Shown: positions 1 through 11,545 of the stretch, piece after piece | How positions within the stretch are numbered: position 1 is the stretch's first letter | Layout: each line of letters begins with the position of its first letter | Assembly: GCF_014643635.1 (NCBI RefSeq) | Contig: NZ_BMJV01000003.1 | Span: forward strand, 124,001-188,000 | Origin: Salipiger pallidus | GTDB lineage: Bacteria > Pseudomonadota > Alphaproteobacteria > Rhodobacterales > Rhodobacteraceae | Reading direction: 5' to 3' | DNA length: 64,000 bases | The notes under the pieces: generated by a model | Told to the model about the DNA's origin: nothing | The model's database searches: none | What the model saw: the letters and a program-made list of their open reading frames with translations, nothing else | Program-made: the position numbers and the translations under genes

Positions 1-623
1 GATACCTCGCCAACTTCCATCTCGTCGACGGCCGCCTGGAAGGGCTCGACCATCATGCCGGCACCGAACCAGCCAAGCTCGCCGCCGTTGGGGCCGGAGG
101 GCCCGGTGGATTTCTCGCGCGCCACTTCGGCGAAATCGGCGCCGCCATCGAGCTCTGTGATGATCTCCTGGGCTTCTTCCTCGGTTTCCACGAGGATGTG
201 CGAGGCGTTGAATTCCTGGCCCATCTCGGCGTCGACGTATTGCTCGTCATAGGCCGCCTGTACTGCCTCGTCGCTCACCGCGCCGTCGGCTATCGTCTTG
301 ACCACCTCGGCTGCCAGAAGCGAACGGCGCTCGTTGTCGAGCGACAGGGTCACGCGGGCGGTTTCCTCGGCCGCGTCATCCTGTGCCAGAACTTCCTGCT
401 GGATGATCTGGTCGAGGATGCCGGTCCACAGCACTTCGTCGCCAAGCTGCTGGTATTGATCGGGAAGCGTGGCGCGGACCGACAGCATGTGGCCAAGGGT
501 GATGTCCGTGTCGCCGACGGTCGCAACCACGGTATCGAGCCCCATGTCGTCCTGTGCGGAGGCGGGCAGCGCCAGGCCGATGGCGAAGGCCGCCGCGGTC
601 AGGGTGGTAAGGGTCTTGCGCAT
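1..623 (-). CDS. Secreted parvulin-type peptidyl-prolyl isomerase (C-terminus beyond window)
   Basis: The reading frame starts at the ATG complementary to 621-623 and stays open to base 1, so about 207 residues are visible and the C-terminus lies outside the window. It opens with a signal peptide (MRKTLTTL, an Ala/Leu core, then cleavage near ASAQ). An N-terminal helical SurA/PpiC-like region follows, then the parvulin core: the FNASHILVETEEEA strand, a DFAEVAREKSTGPSG segment and the GGELGWFG motif typical of PpiC rotamases. It should isomerise prolyl bonds in proteins emerging from the Sec pathway in the periplasm. It is divergent from secA across a 209-bp spacer. The family call is firm; which PpiC paralogue it is cannot be said. 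Confidence 0.9.
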   Translation of the reverse strand, partial: MRKTLTTLTAAAFAIGLALPASAQDDMGLDTVVATVGDTDITLGHMLSVRATLPDQYQQLGDEVLWTGILDQIIQQEVLAQDDAAEETARVTLSLDNERRSLLAAEVVKTIADGAVSDEAVQAAYDEQYVDAEMGQEFNASHILVETEEEAQEIITELDGGADFAEVAREKSTGPSGPNGGELGWFGAGMMVEPFQAAVDEMEVGEV

Positions 624-689
624 GAGATCAGGTCCTTTCGGGTCCTTGGTATGTCGGTCACGGCAGGAGCATGGCCACCGGGGGCAACG

Positions 690-718
690 TTGACACTCCC
701 ACAGCACAGCCTTACATG
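690..718 (+). promoter_or_regulatory. Putative sigma70 promoter of secA
   Basis: A perfect TTGACA hexamer at 690-695 is followed after 17 bases by TACATG at 713-718. It points at secA, whose proposed start is about 110 bases downstream. This is a consensus match only; no transcription start is known to me. Confidence 0.5.
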
Positions 719-832
719 GCCCAATGGCTCTGCAAGGCCGGTCGTTCTCTCGTGTCATATGGGCTGCGTTCCGGGCGGGCAAGCGGATGCCACCGCAAGA
801 ACACGGTTTTGTCAGACAGGAAGCAGGCCAGA

Positions 833-3589
<2,757 letters not shown>

Positions 3590-3765
3590 CGGGCCGGCGC
3601 GGCCCGCCACGCCTGTGTCCGCAGGCCGCGCCCTGGGCCCGATGGCCCTCGGCAGGACTGCTAGACAGGCGATGCTGTGGCGCTCCGGTCAAGGCGTGCT
3701 GCCGGGATGTGTGATTGCTGCTCATCATGCTGGCCGGTGGCCTCCGACGCACCGCGCATAGACAT

Positions 3766-3795
3766 GGCCCCGGCCAAATGGCCGGGGCCTTCTGC
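3766..3795 (+). terminator. Terminator downstream of secA
   Basis: A perfect 10-bp GC stem (3766-3775 with 3780-3789, loop AAAT) is followed by TTCTG. The T tract is short. It sits about 175 bases after the secA stop and before the SulP gene. Confidence 0.6.
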
Positions 3796-3872
3796 ATCTA
3801 GTCTATCCTTGTCACCGCCCGCCCCGGAGCAGCTCGCGACGGGCGCGACCGAACGCTAACGGACCCCACCTG

Positions 3873-5747
3873 ATGGAGCACTGGCACGCCACCGGATCCA
3901 AGATCGAGTCCCCTCACCGGGCCGAGCTTGGCGAGAACGCGCTGACCCCGGGCGCACATATCAGGGCTGCCCTGATCCGGACCCGGCGCGAGATCTTCTC
4001 GCGTCCCGACTGGGTGCGGTTGGTTTCGCTGCAGACCCTGCGGGCGGACCTGCTGGCGGGTCTGACCGGCGCCTCGCTGGTGCTGCCGCAGGGCATCGCC
4101 TTTGCCGCCATTGCGGGCCTGCCGCCCGAGTATGGTTTTTACGCGTCGATCATTCCCACCATCATCGCCGCGCTGCTGGGGTCAAGCTGGCATGCAGTGA
4201 CTGGCGCGACCACGGCGCTTTCGGCGCTGGTCTTCGGCGCATTGGCGGGAAGCTTTGTGCCCGGCTCGCCCGAGTTCATTGCTGCTGCCATCTCGATGGC
4301 CTTCCTCGTGGGTCTGTTCCAGCTGCTGCTGGGGCTGATGCGCATGGGCACACTGGTGGATTTTGTGTCGCATTCCGTAATGACCGGCTTCGTGACCGGG
4401 GCAGCTTTGCTGATCGCCACCAGCCAGCTGCGTCACGTGCTGAACCTGGATCTGCCGCGACCCGACGATCCGATGGCCTTCGCGCGGGCGCTGGCAGTGG
4501 GGGTGCCCGGTGCCGACCTGGCCGCGGTGGCCGTCAGCGTCACTGCCATTGCCGTCGGCATCGCGGTAAAGCGCATCGACCGGCGCCTGCCCCATTACCT
4601 CGTGGCGTTGCTGGCGGCGACGCTGCTGGGCCGCTGGCTTGCGTTCAAGGGGGCAGAGCTGACCACGGTGGGCGCAATCGAGTCGGTGCTGCCGGTGGCG
4701 GCGATGCCGGACCTCAGCCCGGGGCTGCTGCGCGACATCGTGTCGGGATCGTTCGCTGTCGCGTTCGTGGGCCTTCTCGAGGCGGTGTCCATCGCCCGGG
4801 CCATGGCGGGCAAGTCGGGCCAGATGCTTGACGGCAACCGTGAGTTCATCGGGCAGGGTGCGGCCAACCTCGTGGGCAGTTTCTTCCAAGCCTACCCGGT
4901 GTCGGCCTCCTTCACCCGCTCGGCAGTGAACTACGACAGCGGGGCGCGCACGCCGCTTGCGTCGATCTTCTCGGCGCTGCTGCTGGTGGTGATCCTTCTG
5001 CTGGTGGCGCCGCTGTTCTCGTACGTGCCCATCGCCGGGCTTGCCGGGGTGATCCTGCTGGTGGCCTGGCGGCTGGTCGATTTCCGCGAGATCCGGCATA
5101 TCTGCAGCACCTCTGGGGTCGAGACGCTGATCGCGGGGGCCACCTTCTTCAGCACCGTGTTCATCAGCCTCGAGTTCGCCATCTATACCGGGGTGATCCT
5201 GTCGCTCCTGCTGTTCCTGGCGCGTATCGCGCAGCCGGTGATCGCCGTCGTCGCTCCGCACCCCGAGGCGCCCAGCCGGCACATGCGCAGCGCCCGGCTT
5301 TACGATCTGGACGAGTGCCCACAGCTTATGATTACCGCCATGCACGGGCCGCTTTATTTCGGCACGGTCGAGGCGACACGGCGGGACTTCCACCGGTTCC
5401 GGACCGAGCGACCGTCGCAGAAGCATATCCTCTTCATGACACCGTCGAGCAGTGAAATGGACCTTCCCGCCGCCGAGCTTCTGGTGGAAGAGGCCCGCAA
5501 GCGTCAGGCCCTGGGCGGATCGCTGCATCTCAAGATCGGGAGCCTGCGTGCGTTGAACAAGCTGGCACGATTCCGCGTGGTCAAGGCGCTTGGCCGTGAG
5601 CATGTCCACATGTCCAAGCGTGACGCAATTGCCGAGATCATCCCTGAGCTTGATCCGGAGATCTGCAGGACGTGCCAGGTAAGGATCTTCCGCGAATGTG
5701 CAGGTCAGCCGGGCGGCGATGCCGAGACCTCTCGGCAAGACCTCTAG
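3873..5747 (+). CDS. SulP-family anion permease with C-terminal STAS domain
   Basis: The 624-residue protein is a SulP (SLC26-like) transporter, probably for sulfate, bicarbonate or a related anion. Residues about 45-440 form the hydrophobic core, with the family signature near residues 66-95 (LPQGIAFAAIAGLPPEYGFY), the SSWHAVTGATTALSAL segment, and the later AVAFVGLLEAVSIARAMA and SASFTRSAVNYDSGARTPLAS motifs. A STAS domain follows (about 470-595, opening LMITAMHGPLYFGT). The last 30 residues hold three cysteines, C-x2-C-x7-C. No good ribosome binding site precedes the chosen ATG, so the exact start is uncertain. The substrate cannot be read from the sequence. Confidence 0.88.
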   Translation: MEHWHATGSKIESPHRAELGENALTPGAHIRAALIRTRREIFSRPDWVRLVSLQTLRADLLAGLTGASLVLPQGIAFAAIAGLPPEYGFYASIIPTIIAALLGSSWHAVTGATTALSALVFGALAGSFVPGSPEFIAAAISMAFLVGLFQLLLGLMRMGTLVDFVSHSVMTGFVTGAALLIATSQLRHVLNLDLPRPDDPMAFARALAVGVPGADLAAVAVSVTAIAVGIAVKRIDRRLPHYLVALLAATLLGRWLAFKGAELTTVGAIESVLPVAAMPDLSPGLLRDIVSGSFAVAFVGLLEAVSIARAMAGKSGQMLDGNREFIGQGAANLVGSFFQAYPVSASFTRSAVNYDSGARTPLASIFSALLLVVILLLVAPLFSYVPIAGLAGVILLVAWRLVDFREIRHICSTSGVETLIAGATFFSTVFISLEFAIYTGVILSLLLFLARIAQPVIAVVAPHPEAPSRHMRSARLYDLDECPQLMITAMHGPLYFGTVEATRRDFHRFRTERPSQKHILFMTPSSSEMDLPAAELLVEEARKRQALGGSLHLKIGSLRALNKLARFRVVKALGREHVHMSKRDAIAEIIPELDPEICRTCQVRIFRECAGQPGGDAETSRQDL

Positions 5748-5995
5748 GCCGCGATTCGGCATGCGGGTGATCAACGCGGCACTGCGGGTCATAGGCCCCG
5801 GGCAGTGGGGGCAGGCCCGGGAAATATGCCAGGGTGAGCGGATATGAGGGGGCACCGGGCCAGAGCGGCGGCGACCCGGACCTAGCCTTCATCGAAACGT
5901 TGCGCAGAGGTGGGGCATGTCCTGACAGGCCGGCCCGCCCGAATGACTCCGCAACTGCGCCGCACGAGCGCCGCTTTTCGCTGTCACGTTTTAGT

Positions 5996-6009
5996 TCACT
6001 GAACAGTGA
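5996..6009. promoter_or_regulatory. Palindrome upstream of the 6028 gene, possible operator
   Basis: TCACTG-AA-CAGTGA is a perfect palindrome that overlaps a second one (GTTCA-C-TGAAC at 5994-6004). It lies about 20-30 bases before the start codon at 6028, in an otherwise featureless GC-rich spacer, so it is well placed for a repressor. No matching regulator is encoded next to it. Confidence 0.3.
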
Positions 6010-6027
6010 TCGATTGCGGAGTCCAGA

Positions 6028-6978
6028 ATGGCGCAGTTCAAGACCCTTCCACTTGCGGTGGCGACAGTCTGTTCCGCGCTCGCGATCGGTTACTTCATGG
6101 AGCAGGGGTCGAAGGAGACCCTGGTCTACGAGGCTGGCGAGCCGATGGTCGTGCGCGACATCAATGATACCTCCTCGGGTGGGGTGACGCCCAAGGCCCC
6201 GCGCGGCCCCGTCACCATTGCCGCCCCGTCAGCGACGCCGGTCGTCGCCGAAGCCACCGAAGCGCCCACCGCACCGCCCGACGTGTCTGCAGCCCCGGAT
6301 TGCAGGGTGACCGCTGAGGCCACCAGCGAAGCCGGCGCAATGATTGCGTTCTCCCTGAAGGCGCCCTGCTTTGCCGACGAAAGCGTGACGCTGCATCACC
6401 ATGGCCTCATGTTCAGCGGCCTGACGGACGAGAACGGCGAGCTTTCCGTTCAGATCCCGGCGATGGCAGAGCGAGCTCTGGTGGTGGCTGCCTTCGATTC
6501 CGGCGATGGTGCCACTGCAGTGGTCGACGTTCCCGCGCTTGCCTTCTATGACCGGGTGGCGCTGCAATGGCAGGGGAAAACCGGCCTGCAGCTTCATGCT
6601 CGTGAATTCGGCGCGGCCTATTTCTCTGAGGCCCATATCTGGGCCGAACACCAAGGATCCATCGCGCGACTGTCCGGTGGAAAGGGCGGCTTCATGATCC
6701 GGCTCGGGGACGAACGCCTGTCGGACCCGCTCATCGCCGAGATCTATACCTTCCCCACAGGTGCCGCGACGCGTGACGGAACGGTGTCCCTGACCGTCGA
6801 GACCGAAGTGACTGACGCCAACTGTGCAGGCAACCTGAAAGCCCAGAGCCTTGAGCGCCTTTCCGGTGATGACCTGCGGGCCCGGGATCTTACACTCGAT
6901 ATGCCCGGATGCGACAGCGCCGGAGATTTTCTGGTGTTGAAAAACCTCGTCGAAGACCTGAAGATCGCCGCGAAGTGA
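6028..6978 (+). CDS. Conserved membrane-anchored periplasmic protein of unknown function
   Basis: The 316-residue protein has one N-terminal transmembrane or uncleaved signal segment (about residues 6-23), a Pro/Ala/Thr-rich linker to about residue 95, and a C-terminal domain containing four cysteines (DCRV, PCFA, NCAG, GCDS), consistent with disulfides in the periplasm. From memory, homologues occur widely in Rhodobacterales and are often labelled 'translocase' without experimental support; I would not adopt that name. GGAG at 6018-6021 supports the start. It lies 31 bases upstream of the PBP-OmpA gene on the same strand, so the two are probably cotranscribed and may act together at the cell envelope. 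No catalytic motif was recognised. Confidence 0.75.
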   Translation: MAQFKTLPLAVATVCSALAIGYFMEQGSKETLVYEAGEPMVVRDINDTSSGGVTPKAPRGPVTIAAPSATPVVAEATEAPTAPPDVSAAPDCRVTAEATSEAGAMIAFSLKAPCFADESVTLHHHGLMFSGLTDENGELSVQIPAMAERALVVAAFDSGDGATAVVDVPALAFYDRVALQWQGKTGLQLHAREFGAAYFSEAHIWAEHQGSIARLSGGKGGFMIRLGDERLSDPLIAEIYTFPTGAATRDGTVSLTVETEVTDANCAGNLKAQSLERLSGDDLRARDLTLDMPGCDSAGDFLVLKNLVEDLKIAAK

Positions 6979-7009
6979 CAGGCGCCCCATCGGGGCAACC
7001 GAGGTAACA

Positions 7010-8569
7010 ATGCAGACCTTGCGTGCGGCGGTCCTCGCCGCACTTTCTATTTTTGCACCCATCTCGGGGGCATCCGCGCAGGATGTGGCCCTCAGCTCGC
7101 GCGATGGCGGGATCGAACTGGTGGGAACCATGCTGGGTTTCGACGGTGAATTCTACCGCGTGGAAACCCGCTTTGGAGAGCTGACTGTGGACGCCTCGGG
7201 GGTGCTCTGCGAAGGGGTCGGCTGTCCGTCCCTGACCAATTTCGTGGCGCGAATACGCGTTTCCGGCTCTGCCACCATCGGTGAGGTTCTGATGCCCGCC
7301 CTGGTCGAAGGCTTCGCCCTGCGAAGCGGGTTCGAGGCCGAACGCAGCGCCGCTGAGGGGGCCGATTTCCGCTACACCCTGACCGATCCCGAACAGGGCC
7401 GTGTCGTGGCGCAGTTCGCGTTCCAGGTCAGCAGTACGAATGAGGGCTTTGCTGACCTGCTGGCCGACGAGGCCGACGTGGTCATGGCCCTGCGCGAAAT
7501 CCGACCCGAAGAACGCGACGCGGCGCAGGCGGCAGGCCTTGGAGATCTTGACCACCCCAACCGCAGCCGGGTGCTGGCGTTGGATGCCATCGTGCCGGTG
7601 GTGGCACCGGGCAACCCTGTGTCATCCATCACCTTGGCACAGCTGGCACAGCTGGTGTCGGGCCAGATTGTCAACTGGACGGCGCTTGGGGGGCCGGATG
7701 CGCCGATCGGGCTGCACCTGGCTGACCAGGGCTCGGGCTTGTCCCAGGGGATCGAGGACCGGCTGCTGCGGCCCTCCGGTCTGTCCCTGCGTGACGGGGT
7801 GGTGCGCCACGCCAGCAACGCTGCGCTGGCCGAGGCGGTGCAGGGTGATCCGTTCGGCATCGGCCTTGCCAGCTATTCCGAGACGGGCCATGCCAAGCCG
7901 CTCTATCTCAGCGGGAGCTGCGGCTTTCAGTTGCGGGGGCGGCGGGCAGATATCAAGACCGAGGATTACCCTCTCACGGCACCTATGTTCCTCTACCTGC
8001 CGGCCCGGCGTCTGCCGGCGCTGGCCCGCGAGTTCCTCGCCTATACCCGAAGCGCGCCGGCGCAGGTGGTCATTCGTCGCGCGGGATTTGTCGACCAAGC
8101 GCCAGAAGAGCAAGTGTTGAACCAGCAGGGCGACCGACTGGCCAATGCCATTCGCATGGCCGAGGGAGAGGATGGCCTCGCGACCCTGCAACGCATGGTC
8201 ACTACGCTTGCGACCAAGCGACGGCTCAGCACGACGTTCCGGTTCGAGCCGGGGTCGGCCCGGCTTGACGCGCAGTCCCGATCCAACGTCCTGCAGCTGG
8301 CGAGGTCTCTGGAGGAAGGCGCATATGATGGGCGCAGCCTTACCTTTGTGGGGTTCTCGGACGGGCAGGGGCCGGCGTCGGCCAATATCGACATCGCGGC
8401 TGATCGGGCGGAGGCCGTGCGGCAGGCGGTGATTGCCGCTGCCGAGGCGGCGGACCTTGCGCAGGTCGATCTTGCCACCGATGCCTTCGGTGAGGCCATG
8501 CCCATGGCCTGTGATGACACGGTCTGGGGCCGGCAGGTCAACCGCCGGGTCGAAGTCTGGCTGCAGTGA
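7010..8569 (+). CDS. Secreted PstS-like substrate-binding domain fused to an OmpA-like domain
   Basis: This 519-residue protein has a cleavable signal peptide (residues 1-23, ending SGASA-QD). It then has a periplasmic-binding-protein fold resembling phosphate-binding PstS: VSGSATIGEVLMPALVEGF at about 81-100, then SSITLAQLAQLVSG and LHLADQGSGLSQGIEDRLL. Last is a C-terminal OmpA/MotB-type peptidoglycan-binding domain (about 400-519), with the FRFEPGSARLD strand, VGFSDGQGPASANIDIAADRAEAV and the terminal RQVNRRVEVWL signature. The layout suggests a ligand sensor tethered to the cell wall rather than an ABC transporter subunit, because no permease or ATPase gene is adjacent. It follows the 6028 gene closely and converges on radC with only three bases between the stops. 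The ligand is unknown. Confidence 0.85.
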   Translation: MQTLRAAVLAALSIFAPISGASAQDVALSSRDGGIELVGTMLGFDGEFYRVETRFGELTVDASGVLCEGVGCPSLTNFVARIRVSGSATIGEVLMPALVEGFALRSGFEAERSAAEGADFRYTLTDPEQGRVVAQFAFQVSSTNEGFADLLADEADVVMALREIRPEERDAAQAAGLGDLDHPNRSRVLALDAIVPVVAPGNPVSSITLAQLAQLVSGQIVNWTALGGPDAPIGLHLADQGSGLSQGIEDRLLRPSGLSLRDGVVRHASNAALAEAVQGDPFGIGLASYSETGHAKPLYLSGSCGFQLRGRRADIKTEDYPLTAPMFLYLPARRLPALAREFLAYTRSAPAQVVIRRAGFVDQAPEEQVLNQQGDRLANAIRMAEGEDGLATLQRMVTTLATKRRLSTTFRFEPGSARLDAQSRSNVLQLARSLEEGAYDGRSLTFVGFSDGQGPASANIDIAADRAEAVRQAVIAAAEAADLAQVDLATDAFGEAMPMACDDTVWGRQVNRRVEVWLQ

Positions 8570-8572
8570 ACT

Positions 8573-9331
8573 TCAAAGCAGCCCTTCGCTGCGGAAGCTG
8601 AGCTCGCGCGAGCGTCCGATCACGAGGTGATCGTGCAGGGTAATACCAAGCACGTCGGCCGCCTGCTGGATCTGGTTTGTCATCTCGATGTCGGCGGCGC
8701 TTGGGGTGGGGTCGCCGGAGGGGTGATTGTGCACGAGGATCACCGCGCTGGCGTTCAGCTCGAGCGCACGCTTGACCACCTCTCGCGGGTAGACCGGAAC
8801 ATGATCGACAGTGCCGCGAGCCTGCGGTTCATCGGCAATCAGCACGTTCTTGCGGTCGAGGAAGAGAATGCGGAACTGTTCCGTATCGCGATGGGCCATG
8901 GCGGTCTGGCAGTAGTCCAGAAGCGCATCCCATGAACTGACCACCTGCTTCTGCAACACCCGGCTGCGTGCCAGCCGGTGGGCCGCAGCCTCGACGATCT
9001 TGAGTTCGGTCACCACCGCGTCTCCGACGCCATTCACCGCGGCAAGCCGCGCCGGAGGGGCAGATACCACAGCGTTGAAATCCCCGAAGGTCTCAAGCAG
9101 TAATCGCGTAAGCGGCTTCACATCACGCCGCGGGATGGCGCGGAACAGTACCAGTTCCAGAAGTTCGTAATCGGGCAGGGCCTCTGCGCCGCCGATCCTG
9201 AACCGTTCGCGCAGCCGCGCCCGGTGGTCGCGGATATAAGACGGTTGGCCCCGCTGGTCGGGCGGGGGGCGCGCTTCGTCATGGGCAAAGAGCGCGGCTT
9301 GGGAATCGGAAAAATGCTGGCTTCGTGTCAT
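8573..9331 (-). CDS. radC: RadC-family JAB/MPN domain protein
   Basis: The 252-residue protein belongs to the UPF0758/RadC family. The first half carries a helix-hairpin-helix-like segment ([20 protein letters not shown]). The second half is the JAMM/MPN+ metalloprotease-like core with the metal motif [14 protein letters not shown], the family signature, preceded by the [11 protein letters not shown] strand. The start (MTRSQHF) was preferred over upstream in-frame codons because the extra residues do not look like RadC. Despite its name, a direct repair role for RadC has been questioned in E. coli; it is often linked to mobile DNA and recombination. It converges on the PBP-OmpA gene. Confidence 0.93.
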   Translation of the reverse strand: MTRSQHFSDSQAALFAHDEARPPPDQRGQPSYIRDHRARLRERFRIGGAEALPDYELLELVLFRAIPRRDVKPLTRLLLETFGDFNAVVSAPPARLAAVNGVGDAVVTELKIVEAAAHRLARSRVLQKQVVSSWDALLDYCQTAMAHRDTEQFRILFLDRKNVLIADEPQARGTVDHVPVYPREVVKRALELNASAVILVHNHPSGDPTPSAADIEMTNQIQQAADVLGITLHDHLVIGRSRELSFRSEGLL

Positions 9332-9365
9332 GACCGAAGCCTGCCTCAGCCTGGTTATGGAAGGG

Positions 9366-9992
9366 TTAACTGCGCTCCGCTTCCGACCGTTTCTCGGTGC
9401 GCCGGTTGTAGGTCGCAACTCGCCAGACGTAGATTGCCACCAGCCCGACGACCACGGCGGTCGACACAGGATCAAGCCACGCGCTCACAGCCTCGTAGCC
9501 ACCTTCGAGCCAGTATCCCGCCAAGGTCAGCAGCGTCGTCCAAAGGACGGTGCCAAGGGCACTGAGGCCAAGAAACCAGCCGCGGTGCATGCGACGCACC
9601 CCGGCCGGAACCGAGATGAAGGTGCGGATCGTGGGGATCATCCGCCCGATTAGAACGGCACTGCCGCCGTGACGGTCGAACCAGCCATTGGCGCTGTCCA
9701 GCTCGTCCGGGGACACGGAAAGCCAGCGGCCGTGTTTTTGCGCGAGTCGACACAGGCGGTCGTAGCCGATGCGCCTGCCAATCCAGTACCACAGGTAGGC
9801 CCCAGCGAGGGACCCGGCGCTGCCCCACGCGATGACGAGCAGCAGGGACATCTCGCCGCGCGCAGCGTTGAACCCGGCCAGCGGCATGATGAGCTCGGAA
9901 GGAATCGGGGGGAAGACATTCTCGAGAAACATCAGAAGCCCGACGCCGAAGCCACCCATGGTGCTGATAAGGTTGGTGATCCAGTCGAACAT
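9366..9992 (-). CDS. DedA-family (VTT/SNARE-associated) membrane protein
   Basis: The 208-residue integral membrane protein starts [10 protein letters not shown]. It has the DedA hallmarks: the re-entrant [19 protein letters not shown] motif (about 22-40), the [17 protein letters not shown] segment and the [20 protein letters not shown] motif (about 115-134), followed by the final membrane helices. DedA/VTT proteins move or scramble lipids such as undecaprenyl phosphate or phosphatidylethanolamine between membrane leaflets and support envelope homeostasis; which lipid applies here is unknown. It lies downstream of dnaJ but is separated from it by a hairpin with a T tract, so it is probably transcribed independently. 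Confidence 0.9.
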   Translation of the reverse strand: MFDWITNLISTMGGFGVGLLMFLENVFPPIPSELIMPLAGFNAARGEMSLLLVIAWGSAGSLAGAYLWYWIGRRIGYDRLCRLAQKHGRWLSVSPDELDSANGWFDRHGGSAVLIGRMIPTIRTFISVPAGVRRMHRGWFLGLSALGTVLWTTLLTLAGYWLEGGYEAVSAWLDPVSTAVVVGLVAIYVWRVATYNRRTEKRSEAERS

Positions 9993-10010
9993 ACTATTGC
10001 ATCCGAAGTG

Positions 10011-10041
10011 AAAAAAAGAGCCGGTGGAAAACAACCACCGG
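10011..10041 (-). terminator. Rho-independent terminator between dnaJ and the dedA-type gene
   Basis: A perfect 7-bp stem (CCGGTGG with CCACCGG, 7-base loop; 10021-10027 with 10035-10041) is followed on the minus strand by CTC and a run of seven T (10011-10017). This is one of the most canonical terminators in the window. Confidence 0.8.
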
Positions 10042-10313
10042 CCTTCCGATTTCGTTCCAGAGGAGAGCAAGACCACGCATTCAGCGCGAACCAATTCCCC
10101 ATCCCTCACGCGGCTGGTTTGCTTGTGCGGGGCGACCGGAGTGCGTTCGGGCGAGGGCCGGACCTCAGTCGGGCCTGCGCCCTCGATGCGGCTGACCGCT
10201 CTGACAGGACGGCCTGCCGGGCCTGGGCCTAGCATCGCCGGGGGCTTCGCCCGTAATGTCCTTGAACGCTCCACCAGAGTGTTCACCGGGCCCTCGCGGG
10301 CCCGGCTATGACA
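10042..10313. other. Intergenic stretch downstream of dnaJ
   Basis: No convincing gene was found here on either strand. The only structure is a perfect 8-bp stem (10286-10293 with 10298-10305, loop TCGC) just after the dnaJ stop. It could stabilise the dnaJ mRNA 3' end or act as a weak terminator, since it has no T tract. Confidence 0.45.
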
Positions 10314-11465
10314 TCACCCTTTCATGGAATCCCAGAAGTTCTTCACGGATGAGAAGAAGCTGTGGGACTCCGGGTTGTTGTCCTCGGAAAGCTCTTCAAA
10401 CTCGCGCAGAAGCTCTTTCTGGCGGGAGGTCAGGTTCACAGGGGTCTCGACCGCGAGCTCGATGAACATGTCACCGGCCGGGCCGCCGCGCAGGGCAGGC
10501 ATACCCTTGCCACGCAGGCGCATCTGCCGTCCCGATTGGCTGCCGCCGGGGATCTTCACCCGGCTGCGGCCACCGTCGATGGTCGGAACCTCGATGTCGC
10601 CGCCAAGGGCCGCCGTGGCCATGGACACGGGCACGCGGCAATGCAGCTCGGGACCGTCCCGCTCGAAGATCTCGTGCTTCTTCACGTCGATGAAGATGTA
10701 GAGATCGCCGGGAGGCCCACCGCGCATGCCTGCCTCGCCTTCACCGGCCAGACGGATGCGAGTGCCGGTCTCGACCCCCGCAGGAATGTTGACCGAGAGC
10801 GAGCGGTCCTTCTGCACGCGGCCTGCACCACCACACTTGGCGCAGGGGTTCTTGATGATCTGACCAAGGCCGGAGCAGGTCGGACAGGTGCGTTCGACCG
10901 TGAAGAAGCCTTGGGTGGCGCGCACCTTGCCCATGCCCGAACAGGTCGGGCAAGTGACAGGTTCGGCACCACCTTCGGCGCCGGTGCCGCTGCATTCGTC
11001 GCACTGCACTGAGGTCGGCACGTTGATCGTCTTCTGAAGACCATTGTAGGCCTCTTCCAGCGTCACGCGCAGATTGTACCGCAGGTCGGCGCCGCGCGCC
11101 GCGCGCTGACGTCCACCGCCCTGGCGGCCACCCATGAAATCGCCGAAGAGATCGTCGAACACGTCCGAGAATGCGCTCGCGAAATCGCCCTGGCCTTGGA
11201 AGCCGCCACCGGGACGGCCACCGCCGCCACCCATGCCGCCTTCGAAGGCCGCATGGCCGTAACGGTCATAGGCCGCCTTCTTGTCGGCGTCCTTGAGGAC
11301 CTCGTAGGCCTCGTTCACTTCCTTGAACTTCGCTTCGGCGTCGGGGTTGTCGGCGTTGCGGTCGGGGTGAAGTTCCTTGGCCTTCTTGCGATAGGCCTTC
11401 TTCAGATCGTCCGCAGACGCGCCTTTTTCGACACCGAGCAGATCGTAATAATCACGCTTGGACAT
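10314..11465 (-). CDS. dnaJ: Chaperone DnaJ (Hsp40)
   Basis: DnaJ delivers unfolded clients to DnaK and stimulates its ATPase. The 383-residue protein is a complete type I Hsp40. It has the J domain (residues 1-70) with the HPD tripeptide in KELHPDRN, a Gly/Phe-rich linker, and the zinc region with four CxxCxGxG repeats ([32 protein letters not shown]). The C-terminal client-binding domains include [21 protein letters not shown]. It follows dnaK on the minus strand, separated by 80 bases containing a strong hairpin, so some transcripts probably end before dnaJ. Confidence 0.98.
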   Translation of the reverse strand: MSKRDYYDLLGVEKGASADDLKKAYRKKAKELHPDRNADNPDAEAKFKEVNEAYEVLKDADKKAAYDRYGHAAFEGGMGGGGGRPGGGFQGQGDFASAFSDVFDDLFGDFMGGRQGGGRQRAARGADLRYNLRVTLEEAYNGLQKTINVPTSVQCDECSGTGAEGGAEPVTCPTCSGMGKVRATQGFFTVERTCPTCSGLGQIIKNPCAKCGGAGRVQKDRSLSVNIPAGVETGTRIRLAGEGEAGMRGGPPGDLYIFIDVKKHEIFERDGPELHCRVPVSMATAALGGDIEVPTIDGGRSRVKIPGGSQSGRQMRLRGKGMPALRGGPAGDMFIELAVETPVNLTSRQKELLREFEELSEDNNPESHSFFSSVKNFWDSMKG

Positions 11466-11494
11466 TCATGTCCTCCTATTACCCGGAACGGGAA

Positions 11495-11523
11495 GGGGCC
11501 GGTCCGGCATCCGGACCGGCCCC
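11495..11523 (-). terminator. Strong hairpin between dnaK and dnaJ
   Basis: A perfect 13-bp GC stem (11495-11507 with 11511-11523) has a 3-base loop. On the minus strand it is followed by TTCCCGTT, a poor T tract. It may work as an attenuator or mRNA stabiliser that sets the dnaK:dnaJ ratio rather than as a complete terminator. Confidence 0.6.
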
Positions 11524-11545
11524 CGATCTGTTCCAAGCGTCACGC

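Noticed and set aside
10024-10311. Possible small gene between dnaJ and the DedA-type gene
   Set aside because: The frame crosses the T-run terminator hairpin, has no ribosome binding site and its translation has no domain-like pattern.
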